This document shows positions 1 to 5,996 of a stretch of DNA of 15,101 nucleotides, one piece after another (position 1 is the first letter of the stretch; each line of letters starts with the position of its first letter). Made by a program: the position numbers and the translations under genes. Source of the stretch: JAAEQG01 sp023133475 (lineage in GTDB: Bacteria; Planctomycetota; Phycisphaerae; UBA1845); NCBI GenBank assembly GCA_030631415.1, contig DAOVLE010000122.1, positions 1 through 15,101 on the forward strand, in the 5' to 3' direction. The notes beneath the pieces were generated by a model. The model had not been told where the DNA came from. It was given only the letters and a program-made list of their open reading frames with translations, and did no database searches.

Positions 1-250
1 ACACCGGTGTCGGGGGCGGGTCGCGGGGGGCGCTTACCCTCACCCAGACCTCCGCGCCGATCACGCCGCGCGGCCGGGTCCGGCGGGTGGGCGTGGACTC
101 GTCGGCGTACCGTAGCGTGTGGCGCAGACGCTTGGAGAAATCGACCGTCACCACCTGTCGGATGGCCGGAGCGGGGGCCGGGGTCAGCTCGGCGTCACGG
201 ACGGTGATCCCCAGCGCCGCCCGCTCGGTGTCGTCGATCTCGGGGGTGGC
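1..250 (-). pseudogene. 5'-truncated fragment of a conserved gene of unknown function (central part), running off the window
   Basis: The minus strand is open from base 250 to the window edge and encodes a peptide beginning EIDDTERAALGITVRDAEL, followed by RLRHTLRYADE, TPTRR and RPRGVIGAEVWVRV. From memory this matches the central part of a family of unnamed ~200-residue proteins common in planctomycetes and also seen in Bacteroidetes and Verrucomicrobia, whose members read '..RLRHTIHFADE..TP.R..KP.GV.GAEIWV.V..'. An in-frame TGA lies at 251-253 and no plausible start codon precedes the conserved part, so the N-terminal half is missing. The break coincides with a hairpin repeat at 244-276. 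Base composition is visibly richer in G+C than the neighbouring ATPase/TOPRIM genes. Whether the C-terminal end is intact cannot be seen, because it lies beyond base 1. Family function is unknown. Confidence 0.6.
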
Positions 251-276
251 TCAGGTTCAAAGAACCTGTGGCACCC
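244..276. repeat. Interrupted palindrome (REP-like) at the left edge of the ATPase/TOPRIM cassette
   Basis: GGGTG (244-248) pairs with CACCC (272-276), and inside it CAGGTTC (252-258) pairs with GAACCTG (262-268) around an AAA loop, with a 3-nt internal loop between the stems. It begins 14 bases downstream of the TOPRIM stop codon, so it could end that transcript, but no T-run follows on either strand. The GGGTGGC head is shared with the repeats at 4641, 5997 and the right edge of the window, which suggests a dispersed repeat rather than a simple terminator. Confidence 0.6.
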
Positions 277-289
277 GGCATTACGGTTG

Positions 290-943
290 TCACATTCCAA
301 ACAGAGATCGGAACCACCTGACAAAAGCCGCCGCATGGGGGGAACAAGGATCAAGGAGACGTTCCATCACAGCGTTGTGCAACGGCCGCCCAGGTGGATC
401 CTGCCATGCCAGCCAAGTGTGGATCTTCGCTTTGTCTGCATGAACATCCTTATACGGAGCCCCGAGAACTCGCGCCTCGTTGCGGGCGGATTCCGCATGC
501 TTCAATACAGGGTTACTATCGTCGGGCACGAGGTAGGTGAGAAACGTTTCCATCATGCCATGCGATCGGTTGTCCGGCATCAGCCAAACGCCGAGCTTCA
601 GGCCGGTCTCACTCTCGTGGATCAAACCCGTGGCTGGCAATTCATCAGGAAGCTCAGGAAAACTCCCGCGGCAGCGATTACGCAGGGACTCCCACCTTCT
701 TCCCGCGTTATCGTTGGCATCGGCGATGATGCCCAACACCTCCAGGCCGGATGCCTTGAGCTCAGTCTCGATCACACCCGGTTTGACCATATTCTCAAAA
801 CCGTCGCACTGGTCGAGCTCGACGATCCATGTGTCGCGATTCTCGCCCCACCGAATCCCATTGGCTTCGATCAACTGGGGGATGACTCGTTTGTCCTCGT
901 CGCCTTCTACGAGGAGCTTCTTGGAGGGATTTCGTCTTGCCAT
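290..943 (-). CDS. TOPRIM-fold protein, DUF3226 family; putative nuclease partner of the upstream ATPase
   Basis: A 217-residue protein with the DUF3226 (TOPRIM-like) pattern. The N-terminal LLVEGDED carries the TOPRIM glutamate (E13). GIIADANDNAGRRW carries the DxxD acidic pair (D75, D78). Then come LGVWLMPDNRSHGMMETFL (about 118-135) and the conserved tail KAKIHTWLAWQDP. TOPRIM folds bind Mg2+ and cut or join nucleic acid phosphodiester bonds; DUF3226 itself has no settled activity. Length is normal for the family. The ATG lies only 2 bases after the TAG stop of the ATPase gene, with a GAGGTG ribosome site inside that gene's last codons, so the two are almost certainly cotranscribed and translationally coupled. 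In OLD/Gabija enzymes the same two activities are fused, and in PARIS they are split between two genes. By analogy this is a putative effector nuclease controlled by the ATPase (inference). Confidence 0.9.
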   Translation of the reverse strand: MARRNPSKKLLVEGDEDKRVIPQLIEANGIRWGENRDTWIVELDQCDGFENMVKPGVIETELKASGLEVLGIIADANDNAGRRWESLRNRCRGSFPELPDELPATGLIHESETGLKLGVWLMPDNRSHGMMETFLTYLVPDDSNPVLKHAESARNEARVLGAPYKDVHADKAKIHTWLAWQDPPGRPLHNAVMERLLDPCSPHAAAFVRWFRSLFGM

Positions 944-945
944 GC

Positions 946-2055
946 CTAGCGCACCTCGGTTCCGCGCTCGGCAGCCACCACAATCTCTTGCTCGGTGTAG
1001 GCAACAGCGCGGTGCTTATCCCGCTCAAGTCTCTGAATCGTCACATCGCTGTCCTCACTGACGTCGGCACGCGAGATGGCGGCCAGACTATCGACCGCGT
1101 CCCGACTATGCGTGGTCGCAAACACCTGCACGTGCAGGCGCTTGGCCGTCTCGCTGACCAGCTTCCACATGTCGGACATCACCGTAAAATGCAGGCCTGT
1201 ATCAATCTCATCGACCAGGAGCACGCCGTTTTCTGCATGCACTAGCGCAAGCGCTAATCCAAGCATCCGCCAGATTCCGTCACCGAGGCTTCCGATTGGG
1301 ATGCGCTGATCAACGCCGGCACACTTGACAACGACTCCGCCTCTCTCTCCAGGATAGCTGCGGTAGTAGCGGGATTCCTTGCTCGTCGTTGCGATTCGCT
1401 CGATCGTGGGTTCGATGGTCTTGAGGGCTCGGATCACTCGATCTTCTTCAGGCTTCAGAACAATGTCCTCATACAGGGAAACAACCTCACCCGGCGACAT
1501 GGATGCCGTGGCGACGAACCGCACGCTTGGCGTTTCGTCAACCTGTGTGCGTCGTAGTCTTCGCAGAGCGTCAGACGACAAGCCTCCTCGGCGGCTAAGC
1601 GGGAGCTTCTCATCCACTCTCACAAAGCCCTCGCCTTTCAGAAGAAGACCGAAGGGACCCGCATAATCCTCCTCGTCTTCATCAAACAGAGCCGACTGAG
1701 AGTCCTCGTCAAACGGTATCTCCTGGATTGTGGCGGTCAGCCTTCCTCCTGTTGAGTCATTGACTCCTTTAAGTCGAAACTCACGGCCGACCTCCATGGC
1801 ATGCCCGTGGAAGAGATGGCAAACGTCGACTTCTTCCCTGGAGCGGCGGTCTGACTCATCAGCCAGGCGTTCGCCACGTCTGGACAGTGCAGCCCAAATG
1901 GAACGTGCCTGCCCGGTCATGAGGATTTGTATCGCTTCCAGAACCGAAGTTTTGCCGCTGTTGTTTGTCCCAACCAGCAGGTTGACACGTCCGAGGTCAC
2001 GCATCTCGAAGTGATCAAATCCGCGAAAACCGTCGATAGTCAGATTGCGTATCAT
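946..2055 (-). CDS. RecF/OLD-type AAA (ABC-class) ATPase, putative defence-system sensor
   Basis: A 369-residue soluble ATPase read from the ATG at 2055. MIRNLTIDGFRGF is the typical first strand of this family, and a GAGGA ribosome site lies about 10 bases upstream. An alternative start at 2112 adds 19 residues without family character. Walker A is GTNNSGKTS (29-37). An ABC-signature-like stretch is GSLGDGIWRML (about 255-265). Walker B is VLLVDEID (278-285), followed by TGLH, and the switch histidine is in VFATTHS (H316). The central part (about 70-240) is the variable region where SMC/RecF-like proteins carry a coiled coil or lid. Such ATPases act as dimers that sense DNA or phage components and gate a nuclease. 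The next gene, 2 bases downstream, is a DUF3226 TOPRIM protein. The pair sits between two broken gene fragments, which suggests acquisition by transfer. It is not OLD or GajA itself, because the C-terminal TOPRIM domain is absent here. Confidence 0.9.
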   Translation of the reverse strand: MIRNLTIDGFRGFDHFEMRDLGRVNLLVGTNNSGKTSVLEAIQILMTGQARSIWAALSRRGERLADESDRRSREEVDVCHLFHGHAMEVGREFRLKGVNDSTGGRLTATIQEIPFDEDSQSALFDEDEEDYAGPFGLLLKGEGFVRVDEKLPLSRRGGLSSDALRRLRRTQVDETPSVRFVATASMSPGEVVSLYEDIVLKPEEDRVIRALKTIEPTIERIATTSKESRYYRSYPGERGGVVVKCAGVDQRIPIGSLGDGIWRMLGLALALVHAENGVLLVDEIDTGLHFTVMSDMWKLVSETAKRLHVQVFATTHSRDAVDSLAAISRADVSEDSDVTIQRLERDKHRAVAYTEQEIVVAAERGTEVR

Positions 2056-2153
2056 GGTGTCGTGGTCCTCGCTACCCCGCAGCAGCATCGCACACTGGCC
2101 AGCGGACAGCATGCTCTATCCAGCATAATCACCCAAGCACCAAAGCTCAGCCG

Positions 2154-2345
2154 TCAGGCCCCGATCGTCGCGCTGGCCGTTTCGCTCCAGGGACCCGCTT
2201 CGCCGCAGGTGCTGGGCCATCGTAGCATGTAATGCGCGGTCTTGCCACCGTCCGGGCCGATGAACTCGGCCACGGCGGGGGTGCGGGTGCTCGGCAGCAG
2301 GAAGATCAGCTCGCCCGGATCGTTCGGTGGGTCGGCCCACGCCCC
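2154..2345 (-). pseudogene. C-terminal fragment of the same gene family as the fragment at 1-250
   Basis: The minus strand encodes WADPPNDPGELIFLL, then STRTPAVAEFIG, PDGGKTAHYMLRW and GPWSETASATIGA, ending at TGA (2154-2156). From memory this is the C-terminal end of the family represented at 1-250, whose members close with '..DTRTPY...F...DAGKTAHYMLRW.NTRGE.GPWSE..SATI'. Upstream of about base 2345 the reading frame continues only into unrelated sequence, so the first two thirds of the gene are missing. The stop codon lies about 100 bases before the ATPase start. In an intact gene the part seen at 1-250 would precede this part. Here it follows, on the far side of the cassette. Confidence 0.6.
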
Positions 2346-2414
2346 TTTCGATATACAGATTGACCTGGGAGTGTCACCGCCATGTTCCTCAAGCCCGTTC
2401 ACCCCTGCCCCCCC

Positions 2415-2439
2415 AACCGGGCGTCTATCGACCCCGGTT
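2415..2439. repeat. Inverted repeat downstream of the ABC permease, possible terminator
   Basis: AACCGGG (2415-2421) and CCCGGTT (2433-2439) form a perfect 7-bp stem around an 11-nt loop. It lies 90 bases past the permease stop codon on the minus strand. No T-run follows, so factor-independent termination is doubtful. The remaining ~100 bases between it and the permease hold nothing recognisable. Confidence 0.4.
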
Positions 2440-2515
2440 CGGCGAAGTCGGGCTCATTACAAAATCCAAGAGATCAGGAGGCCTGAAGTTCCTTTTCTGC
2501 AATACTCGGCGTTCA

Positions 2516-2537
2516 TGAAAAGTCCGGGTTAGTGCCG
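2516..2537. repeat. Short repeat spanning the stop codon of the ABC permease gene (copy 1)
   Basis: TCCGGGTTAGTGCCG (2523-2537, plus strand) is identical to 3536-3550. Both copies are preceded by TGAAA and two unmatched bases, giving 20 identical positions of 22. Each copy contains the last His codon and TAA stop of its minus-strand gene. Confidence 0.6.
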
Positions 2538-3368
2538 CGACCGCAAAGGGGCAGCCAGCCCGCGCATCAGGTAGCCCTGACAGAGCAGAAACACTATCGC
2601 CAGAGGCAACAGTGCAAGCAGGCTCACCGCCATCAGCAGGTTGACCCAACTACCCGTCGCCGTTTGATACATTCGCAGGCCTAACGATATGGGGAACGTG
2701 TGGAAATCCGAAAGATAAATCAGCGGGCGGAAGAAGTCCTTCCAATGGAAGATGAAACTCAAAACGGCGGCGGTGATCACCACCGGCTTGGCTGCCGGCA
2801 GCATCACCCGAGTGAACGTTTGCCAGGCGGTAGCCCCATCGACCGCGGCAGCTTCTGCCAGTTCGCTCGGGACCCGTTTGAAAAATTGCTGAAACAACAA
2901 CACGTTGAACGCACCGCCGCCAAGCCAGGCGGGCACGATCAACGGCTTGTAGGTCCCCAGCCAGCCCAACGTCTCATAAAGCACGAAGTGGGGGATGAGT
3001 AGCACCTGCCCAGGAATCATCATCGAACCCAACAGGATCACGAACCACACCCGCTTCCCACGCCACGGCAAACAAGCGAAAGCATAGCCGGCCATGGCGC
3101 TGGTCAGCACCGCCCCGGCGACCGATACTGTGGCAATCAGCAGCGAATTGAGCATGAAACGGGCCAGCGGCAAGGTGCCGGCGGCTTCAACATAGTTCCG
3201 CCAACGCGGGGACGTCAGCTTCCACGAGGGCGGATAGCGAAAGGCTTCATCCAGCGGCTGCAACGAAGCCAGCAACGCCCAGGCCAGCGGCAAAACCAAC
3301 ACCGCCCCCACCAGCACCAACAGGGCATACAGAATCGCCGGCTTGATGTACATCTGTTTTCTTAACAT
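2529..3368 (-). CDS. Carbohydrate ABC transporter permease, MalG-type inner-membrane subunit
   Basis: A 279-residue polytopic membrane protein of the binding-protein-dependent transport permease family (MalG/CUT1 type). About six transmembrane segments are visible (roughly 11-34, 72-97, 106-130, 140-160, 193-213, 243-264). The cytoplasmic EAA loop that docks on the ATPase is clear: ELAEAAAVDGATAWQTF followed by VMLPAAKP (about 169-195). The N-terminal PLAWALLASLQPLDEAF is typical of MalG-type subunits. Length is normal and the gene appears intact. It would form half of the membrane channel for sugar uptake, but the other permease, the solute-binding protein and the ATPase are not in the window. 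The upstream neighbour is an unrelated peptidase gene behind a 170-bp repeat-bearing spacer, so it looks like an orphan subunit or the displaced end of an operon. No good ribosome site precedes the ATG at 3368. ATG at 3353 is an alternative. Substrate unknown. Confidence 0.9.
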   Translation of the reverse strand: MLRKQMYIKPAILYALLVLVGAVLVLPLAWALLASLQPLDEAFRYPPSWKLTSPRWRNYVEAAGTLPLARFMLNSLLIATVSVAGAVLTSAMAGYAFACLPWRGKRVWFVILLGSMMIPGQVLLIPHFVLYETLGWLGTYKPLIVPAWLGGGAFNVLLFQQFFKRVPSELAEAAAVDGATAWQTFTRVMLPAAKPVVITAAVLSFIFHWKDFFRPLIYLSDFHTFPISLGLRMYQTATGSWVNLLMAVSLLALLPLAIVFLLCQGYLMRGLAAPLRSRH

Positions 3369-3410
3369 GACATCGCCAGTGCACTATCAATCCTGGGACT
3401 GCTAGTATCT

Positions 3411-3434
3411 GTAGGTCGGGTCCGCAGACCCGAC
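3411..3434 (+). repeat. GTAG-headed hairpin (REP-like element)
   Basis: GTAG (3411-3414) is followed directly by GTCGGGTC (3415-3422), a CGCA loop, and GACCCGAC (3427-3434), a perfect 8-bp stem. A GTAG tetranucleotide 5' of a hairpin is the hallmark of REP elements mobilised by RAYT transposases. It sits in the spacer between the peptidase stop and the permease start. Confidence 0.65.
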
Positions 3435-3460
3435 ATCCCTCGGTAACGCCGTTGGGAATC

Positions 3461-3481
3461 GCGAGGTTCCACCCACCCTAC
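3461..3481 (-). repeat. Half of a GTAG-headed REP-like element, apparently truncated
   Basis: Read on the minus strand this begins GTAGGGTGGGTGGAACCTCGC, matching the first ~20 bases of the complete element at 11861-11901 apart from two transitions. The matching right arm (ACCCACC) is absent, so only the 5' half remains. Confidence 0.5.
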
Positions 3482-3528
3482 GTCTGCCCCCATTTTCATG
3501 GTTTCCGGATGCGGCATGAGAACTGCGG

Positions 3529-3550
3529 TGAAATATCCGGGTTAGTGCCG
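3529..3550. repeat. Short repeat spanning the stop codon of the peptidase gene (copy 2)
   Basis: Second copy of the sequence at 2516-2537, in the same orientation and at the same place relative to the stop codon of an unrelated gene. Both proteins end in Arg-His because of it. Confidence 0.6.
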
Positions 3551-4546
3551 GGCATCAATATCCCTGAACCCCGCCAGCTTGATCATGTAGTCGCGGTAGT
3601 GCTGCTCGACGGTTTCAAGATCATGGGTGATGTAGGCACGGAAGACGGCTTCGCCGAGGCTCATCTGCCCCGGCTGGCCTGAGGCGAGCCGGGCGGCGCG
3701 GGCCTTGGTGTGCAGCGAGCCGTTGCGGATGTCCTCGAGCATGCGGGCGAACCCGGGGGCATAACGCCCGCCTTGCCCGTGACGCAGGAACACGGTCAGA
3801 GCCCATACCTGGGCATAATAGGCGGAAGTCAGCCCGCTGTGCCCCTCGCCAACCACTTCGCCGGCGTGGGTGGCCAGTAGCTTGGGCAAGGGGATCAGGG
3901 CGTCGCTGGTCAGAGTGCGGCGCAAAGGATTGAGCCGAAACGTGTTCAAACGCGGCAGAAAAACCGGTGCCCCGTCGCGAAAGTCGAACCCTTCGCAGTA
4001 GGTGGCTAACCCCTCGTTAAGCCACGCCGGAATCCTGGTCTTGAAATGACTGCCGAAGTATTGATGCATACCCTCGTGAGCGATGATTGACAGCGTATAG
4101 GCCCGCCGCAGGTAATAGACCACGCACATCCGCCCTTCGGCAAACCCGCCGTGCTGAATGCGGGCATATATCCGGTAGCGTCGCGGAAAAGTATCCCGCA
4201 CAAACCGGTCCCACTGAAACCGTGAGTTGAACAGGTACGTCTGCATCCGCGGATTGTCGGAGGTTATCGGAGGCAGCAGGCTGGTATAAAGCTGGTACGC
4301 TGATTCGAGGAACAGCGGCAGCACCGCACGCAACTCCTGGTCTGCGATGGTGGTATATATCTCGAAGTGATCGGTGGTAAGCAGTTGCCCAACGGCGTTA
4401 TTATAGGACCATTCCTCCTGCGTGAGTTGGAACCGGGGCACCGGTGGGGCAGGTTGGCATCCCAGCGTCAAAACAATGGCCACCGCCGCAATGCCAACAA
4501 TGGGCCTGTAGTTCCCACCGCAATCGTTTGATGTTTTCGGGTTCAT
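3542..4546 (-). CDS. Putative zinc metallopeptidase lipoprotein (HExxH, DUF1570-like)
   Basis: A 334-residue protein from the ATG at 4546. The N-terminus has a hydrophobic segment, YRPIVGIAAVAIVLTLGC, ending in a good lipobox (LTLGC, Cys30), so a membrane-anchored lipoprotein outside the cytoplasm is predicted. The catalytic motif is IIAHEGMHQYF (H157, E158, H161). The likely third zinc ligand is E178 in AWLNEGLATYCEG, the gluzincin arrangement also found in the DUF1570 proteins frequent in planctomycetes. Substrate is unknown; cell-surface or envelope protein cleavage is an inference. The C-terminal third is helical without a recognised domain. The reading frame stays open to an earlier ATG at 4624, but that start lies inside a REP hairpin and would put 26 residues ahead of the signal peptide, so it is rejected. 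No clear Shine-Dalgarno precedes 4546. The gene is divergent from the DUF1571 gene. Confidence 0.85.
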   Translation of the reverse strand: MNPKTSNDCGGNYRPIVGIAAVAIVLTLGCQPAPPVPRFQLTQEEWSYNNAVGQLLTTDHFEIYTTIADQELRAVLPLFLESAYQLYTSLLPPITSDNPRMQTYLFNSRFQWDRFVRDTFPRRYRIYARIQHGGFAEGRMCVVYYLRRAYTLSIIAHEGMHQYFGSHFKTRIPAWLNEGLATYCEGFDFRDGAPVFLPRLNTFRLNPLRRTLTSDALIPLPKLLATHAGEVVGEGHSGLTSAYYAQVWALTVFLRHGQGGRYAPGFARMLEDIRNGSLHTKARAARLASGQPGQMSLGEAVFRAYITHDLETVEQHYRDYMIKLAGFRDIDARH

Positions 4547-4608
4547 CGACACATGCCGAGAATAGGCCCACGCAGTCGTTCCGTCAAACCACTCCAGGGA
4601 TGGCGACG

Positions 4609-4629
4609 GTAGGGCGGGTTTCACCCGCC
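4609..4629 (+). repeat. GTAG-headed REP-like hairpin
   Basis: GTAG (4609-4612), then GGCGGGT (4613-4619), loop TTC, and ACCCGCC (4623-4629). It is the same element as 8729-8749 and 8758-8778 with one loop substitution, and occurs inverted at 4782-4802. Confidence 0.7.
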
Positions 4630-4638
4630 TTCTTTAAT

Positions 4639-4766
4639 GCGGGTGGCCCATCGCTTTAGCGGTGGGGGACGCGAATGGTTCATCCAAACACCATCGGGTC
4701 CCGCAACAGCCTGGACGCTTGGATTCGTGTCCCCCACGGCTAAAGCCATGGGCCACCCAGCCGCTC
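4639..4766 (+). repeat. Left copy of a 128-bp double-hairpin (BIME-like) repeat
   Basis: This segment matches the reverse complement of 5989-6116 at 126 of 128 positions. Internally it is two 36-nt half-elements facing each other (4641-4676 and 4723-4758, 33 of 36 identical when one is inverted) separated by a 46-nt linker. Each half contains its own hairpin, CCCATCGCTTTAGCGGTGGG in the left one. This matches the definition of a BIME (paired inverted REP units). It could also fold as one long cruciform. Confidence 0.85.
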
Positions 4767-4781
4767 ACCTGGGACGGCTGC

Positions 4782-4802
4782 AGCGGGTGGAACCCGCCCT
4801 AC
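4782..4802 (-). repeat. GTAG-headed REP-like hairpin, minus orientation
   Basis: On the minus strand: GTAG, then GGCGGGT, loop TCC, and ACCCGCT. It is one base different from the copies at 8729 and 8758, and inverted relative to the copy at 4609. Confidence 0.65.
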
Positions 4803-4817
4803 AATCTGCATCCGAAC

Positions 4818-4846
4818 TAGACTTCATGAGTAGGAAGGGGTATACT
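4818..4846 (+). promoter_or_regulatory. Candidate sigma-70 type promoter for the DUF1571 gene
   Basis: TAGACT (4818-4823), a 17-base spacer, and TATACT (4841-4846). Four and five of six bases match the consensus boxes. It would give a leader of about 170 bases before the GTG start at 5027. It lies just downstream of the minus-oriented REP element. Confidence 0.4.
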
Positions 4847-5015
4847 TCTAACCCTTGCGTCATGGGGGTGGCGGACCGACGAAATGGTTCCACCAATCGT
4901 CAGAGGTGTGCGATTGGGCGGCTTATATGGGTTTAAGCAGACGCGAGGATTCACCCGATAACATAATTGGGAGAAAGGGCTTTGACGCTGATGTCGGGAA
5001 CCAACAGCCAATCCC

Positions 5016-5020
5016 GGGAG
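5016..5020 (+). promoter_or_regulatory. Ribosome-binding site that favours the GTG start at 5027
   Basis: GGGAG ends 6 bases before GTG at 5027. Neither the ATG at 5054 nor the TTG at 4967 has a comparable site. The ATG at 4991 has an AAAGGG about 10 bases upstream, but would place 12 extra residues before the basic signal-peptide start. Confidence 0.45.
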
Positions 5021-5026
5021 TGCAAC

Positions 5027-5899
5027 GTGCAACCTTATCGACGTTACCGTCGGATGCGAACGGTGGTGGGGTTGATCTTGTGTTTGGCTTTTGTGGTGCA
5101 ATGCCATCAGGTCTCCCGCTCATCGGTGGTAAGCACGGTCCCCGTGGACGTGGAAATCGTACCCACCGCGGTGCTCATCACCGAATCGATGAGCAGCCTG
5201 GAACGTCTGGCTCACGAGGACCCGCTGGCTTTCTTCGAGTTCTGCCTCGAACAGTACAATCGCAACATCCACGATTATCACGTCACTTTCACCAAGCAGG
5301 AACTGGTCGGCAACAAGCTCACTGCCGAGCAGGTGACCGAAGTTCGTTTCAAAGAGTCCCCCTTCTGCGTAGACATGGTCTGGACCGAGAACGCCGGTCG
5401 GGCCGGTCGCGTGCTCTATGTCGAGGGTGACCGGGTTGACAAGAAGGGCAACAAGTTGGCCTTGATTAAACCGTCGGGCATCCTGGGTGGGATCGGAATC
5501 AAGGTGTGGCGTGCGATCCACGGGCGCGACGCCAAGAGAGAGGCCCGCAGAACTATCGACCAGTTCGGATTCAAGAACACCCTGAATTTGATCGTGCTGT
5601 ATTCCCACAAAGCCAACGCCGAAGGGAAACTGTCCCTGGAGTTCGTGGGCAACGGGATGATCGACGGGCGGCCCACGTACGTGTTTGAGCGGCGGCTACC
5701 GTATACCGGGCAGGAAGAACCGTATCCCGACCGTCTGCTGGTAGTGCACATGGACAAGGAGTGGTTGCTGCCTGTAGGCTGTTTCTCCTACGCCGACGAC
5801 GACGGTGCGGAACTGCTCGGCAGATACCTGCTCACCAGGGCGGAGTTCAACGTCGGCTACGCCGCCGCCGATTTCGATGCCAAAAGCATCAAGTTCTGA
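5027..5899 (+). CDS. DUF1571 family exported protein
   Basis: From the GTG at 5027 the protein has 290 residues. The N-terminus, MQPYRRYRRMRTVVGLILC, continuing LAFVVQC, is a typical basic-plus-hydrophobic signal peptide. The cysteine after VVQ is not a good lipobox (Gln at -1), so a soluble periplasmic protein is as likely as a lipoprotein. The body carries DUF1571 features: DPLAFFEFCLEQYNRNIHDYHVTFTKQE at its start, then VRFKESPFCVDMVW, GRVLYVEGDR and the late PYPDRLLVVHMDKEWLLPV. The fold probably resembles outer-membrane lipoprotein carriers of the LolA/LppX type (inference; function unproven). Length is usual for the family. The gene stands alone, divergent from the peptidase gene, and is enclosed by two inverted 128-bp repeats, so it may have moved or been rearranged as a unit. 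A long palindrome directly follows the stop codon. Confidence 0.85.
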   Translation: MQPYRRYRRMRTVVGLILCLAFVVQCHQVSRSSVVSTVPVDVEIVPTAVLITESMSSLERLAHEDPLAFFEFCLEQYNRNIHDYHVTFTKQELVGNKLTAEQVTEVRFKESPFCVDMVWTENAGRAGRVLYVEGDRVDKKGNKLALIKPSGILGGIGIKVWRAIHGRDAKREARRTIDQFGFKNTLNLIVLYSHKANAEGKLSLEFVGNGMIDGRPTYVFERRLPYTGQEEPYPDRLLVVHMDKEWLLPVGCFSYADDDGAELLGRYLLTRAEFNVGYAAADFDAKSIKF

Positions 5900-5910
5900 T
5901 TACCCACCGC

Positions 5911-5996
5911 CAGCCGCTCCCTTACGGTCGCGGTACTGATCGGACAGCCGCTGATGGCTGAATCAGTACCGCGACCGTAACCGTAAGGGAGCGGCT
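5911..5996. repeat. Long palindrome after the DUF1571 gene
   Basis: The left arm (5911-5940, CAGCCGCTCCCTTACGG then TCGCGGTACTGAT) pairs with the right arm (5962-5996). The right arm differs only by carrying six extra bases, a second copy of the TTACGG/CCGTAA unit. The loop has its own hairpin, CAGCC (5945-5949) with GGCTG (5956-5960). It starts 12 bases after the stop codon, so it probably ends or protects the transcript. Sequences of this kind (CCGCTCCCTTACGGTCGCGG) recur in planctomycete genomes as far as I recall. Confidence 0.8.

Larger units (their letters stand above)
4547..5026. other. 480-bp divergent intergenic region packed with repeats
   Basis: This spacer separates the minus-strand peptidase gene from the plus-strand DUF1571 gene. 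It holds a REP-like hairpin (4609-4629), the left copy of the 128-bp double-hairpin repeat (4639-4766), a small palindrome CAGCCG/CGGCTG (4758-4780), a minus-oriented REP-like hairpin (4782-4802), and a candidate promoter (4818-4846). Short open frames here have no ribosome sites or family features and are not called. Confidence 0.7.

Noticed and set aside
119..949. Plus-strand open frame of 276 codons over the TOPRIM gene
   Set aside because: It is antisense to a protein with firm TOPRIM motifs and begins in the left gene fragment; no ribosome site or family features.
4547..4624. Upstream extension of the peptidase start to 4624
   Set aside because: It would begin inside a REP hairpin and place 26 non-signal residues ahead of the lipoprotein signal peptide.
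4855..5430. Plus-strand open frame of 191 codons overlapping the DUF1571 gene
   Set aside because: Out of phase with a recognisable DUF1571 protein; the overlapping part is Arg/Gly/His-rich and has no ribosome site.
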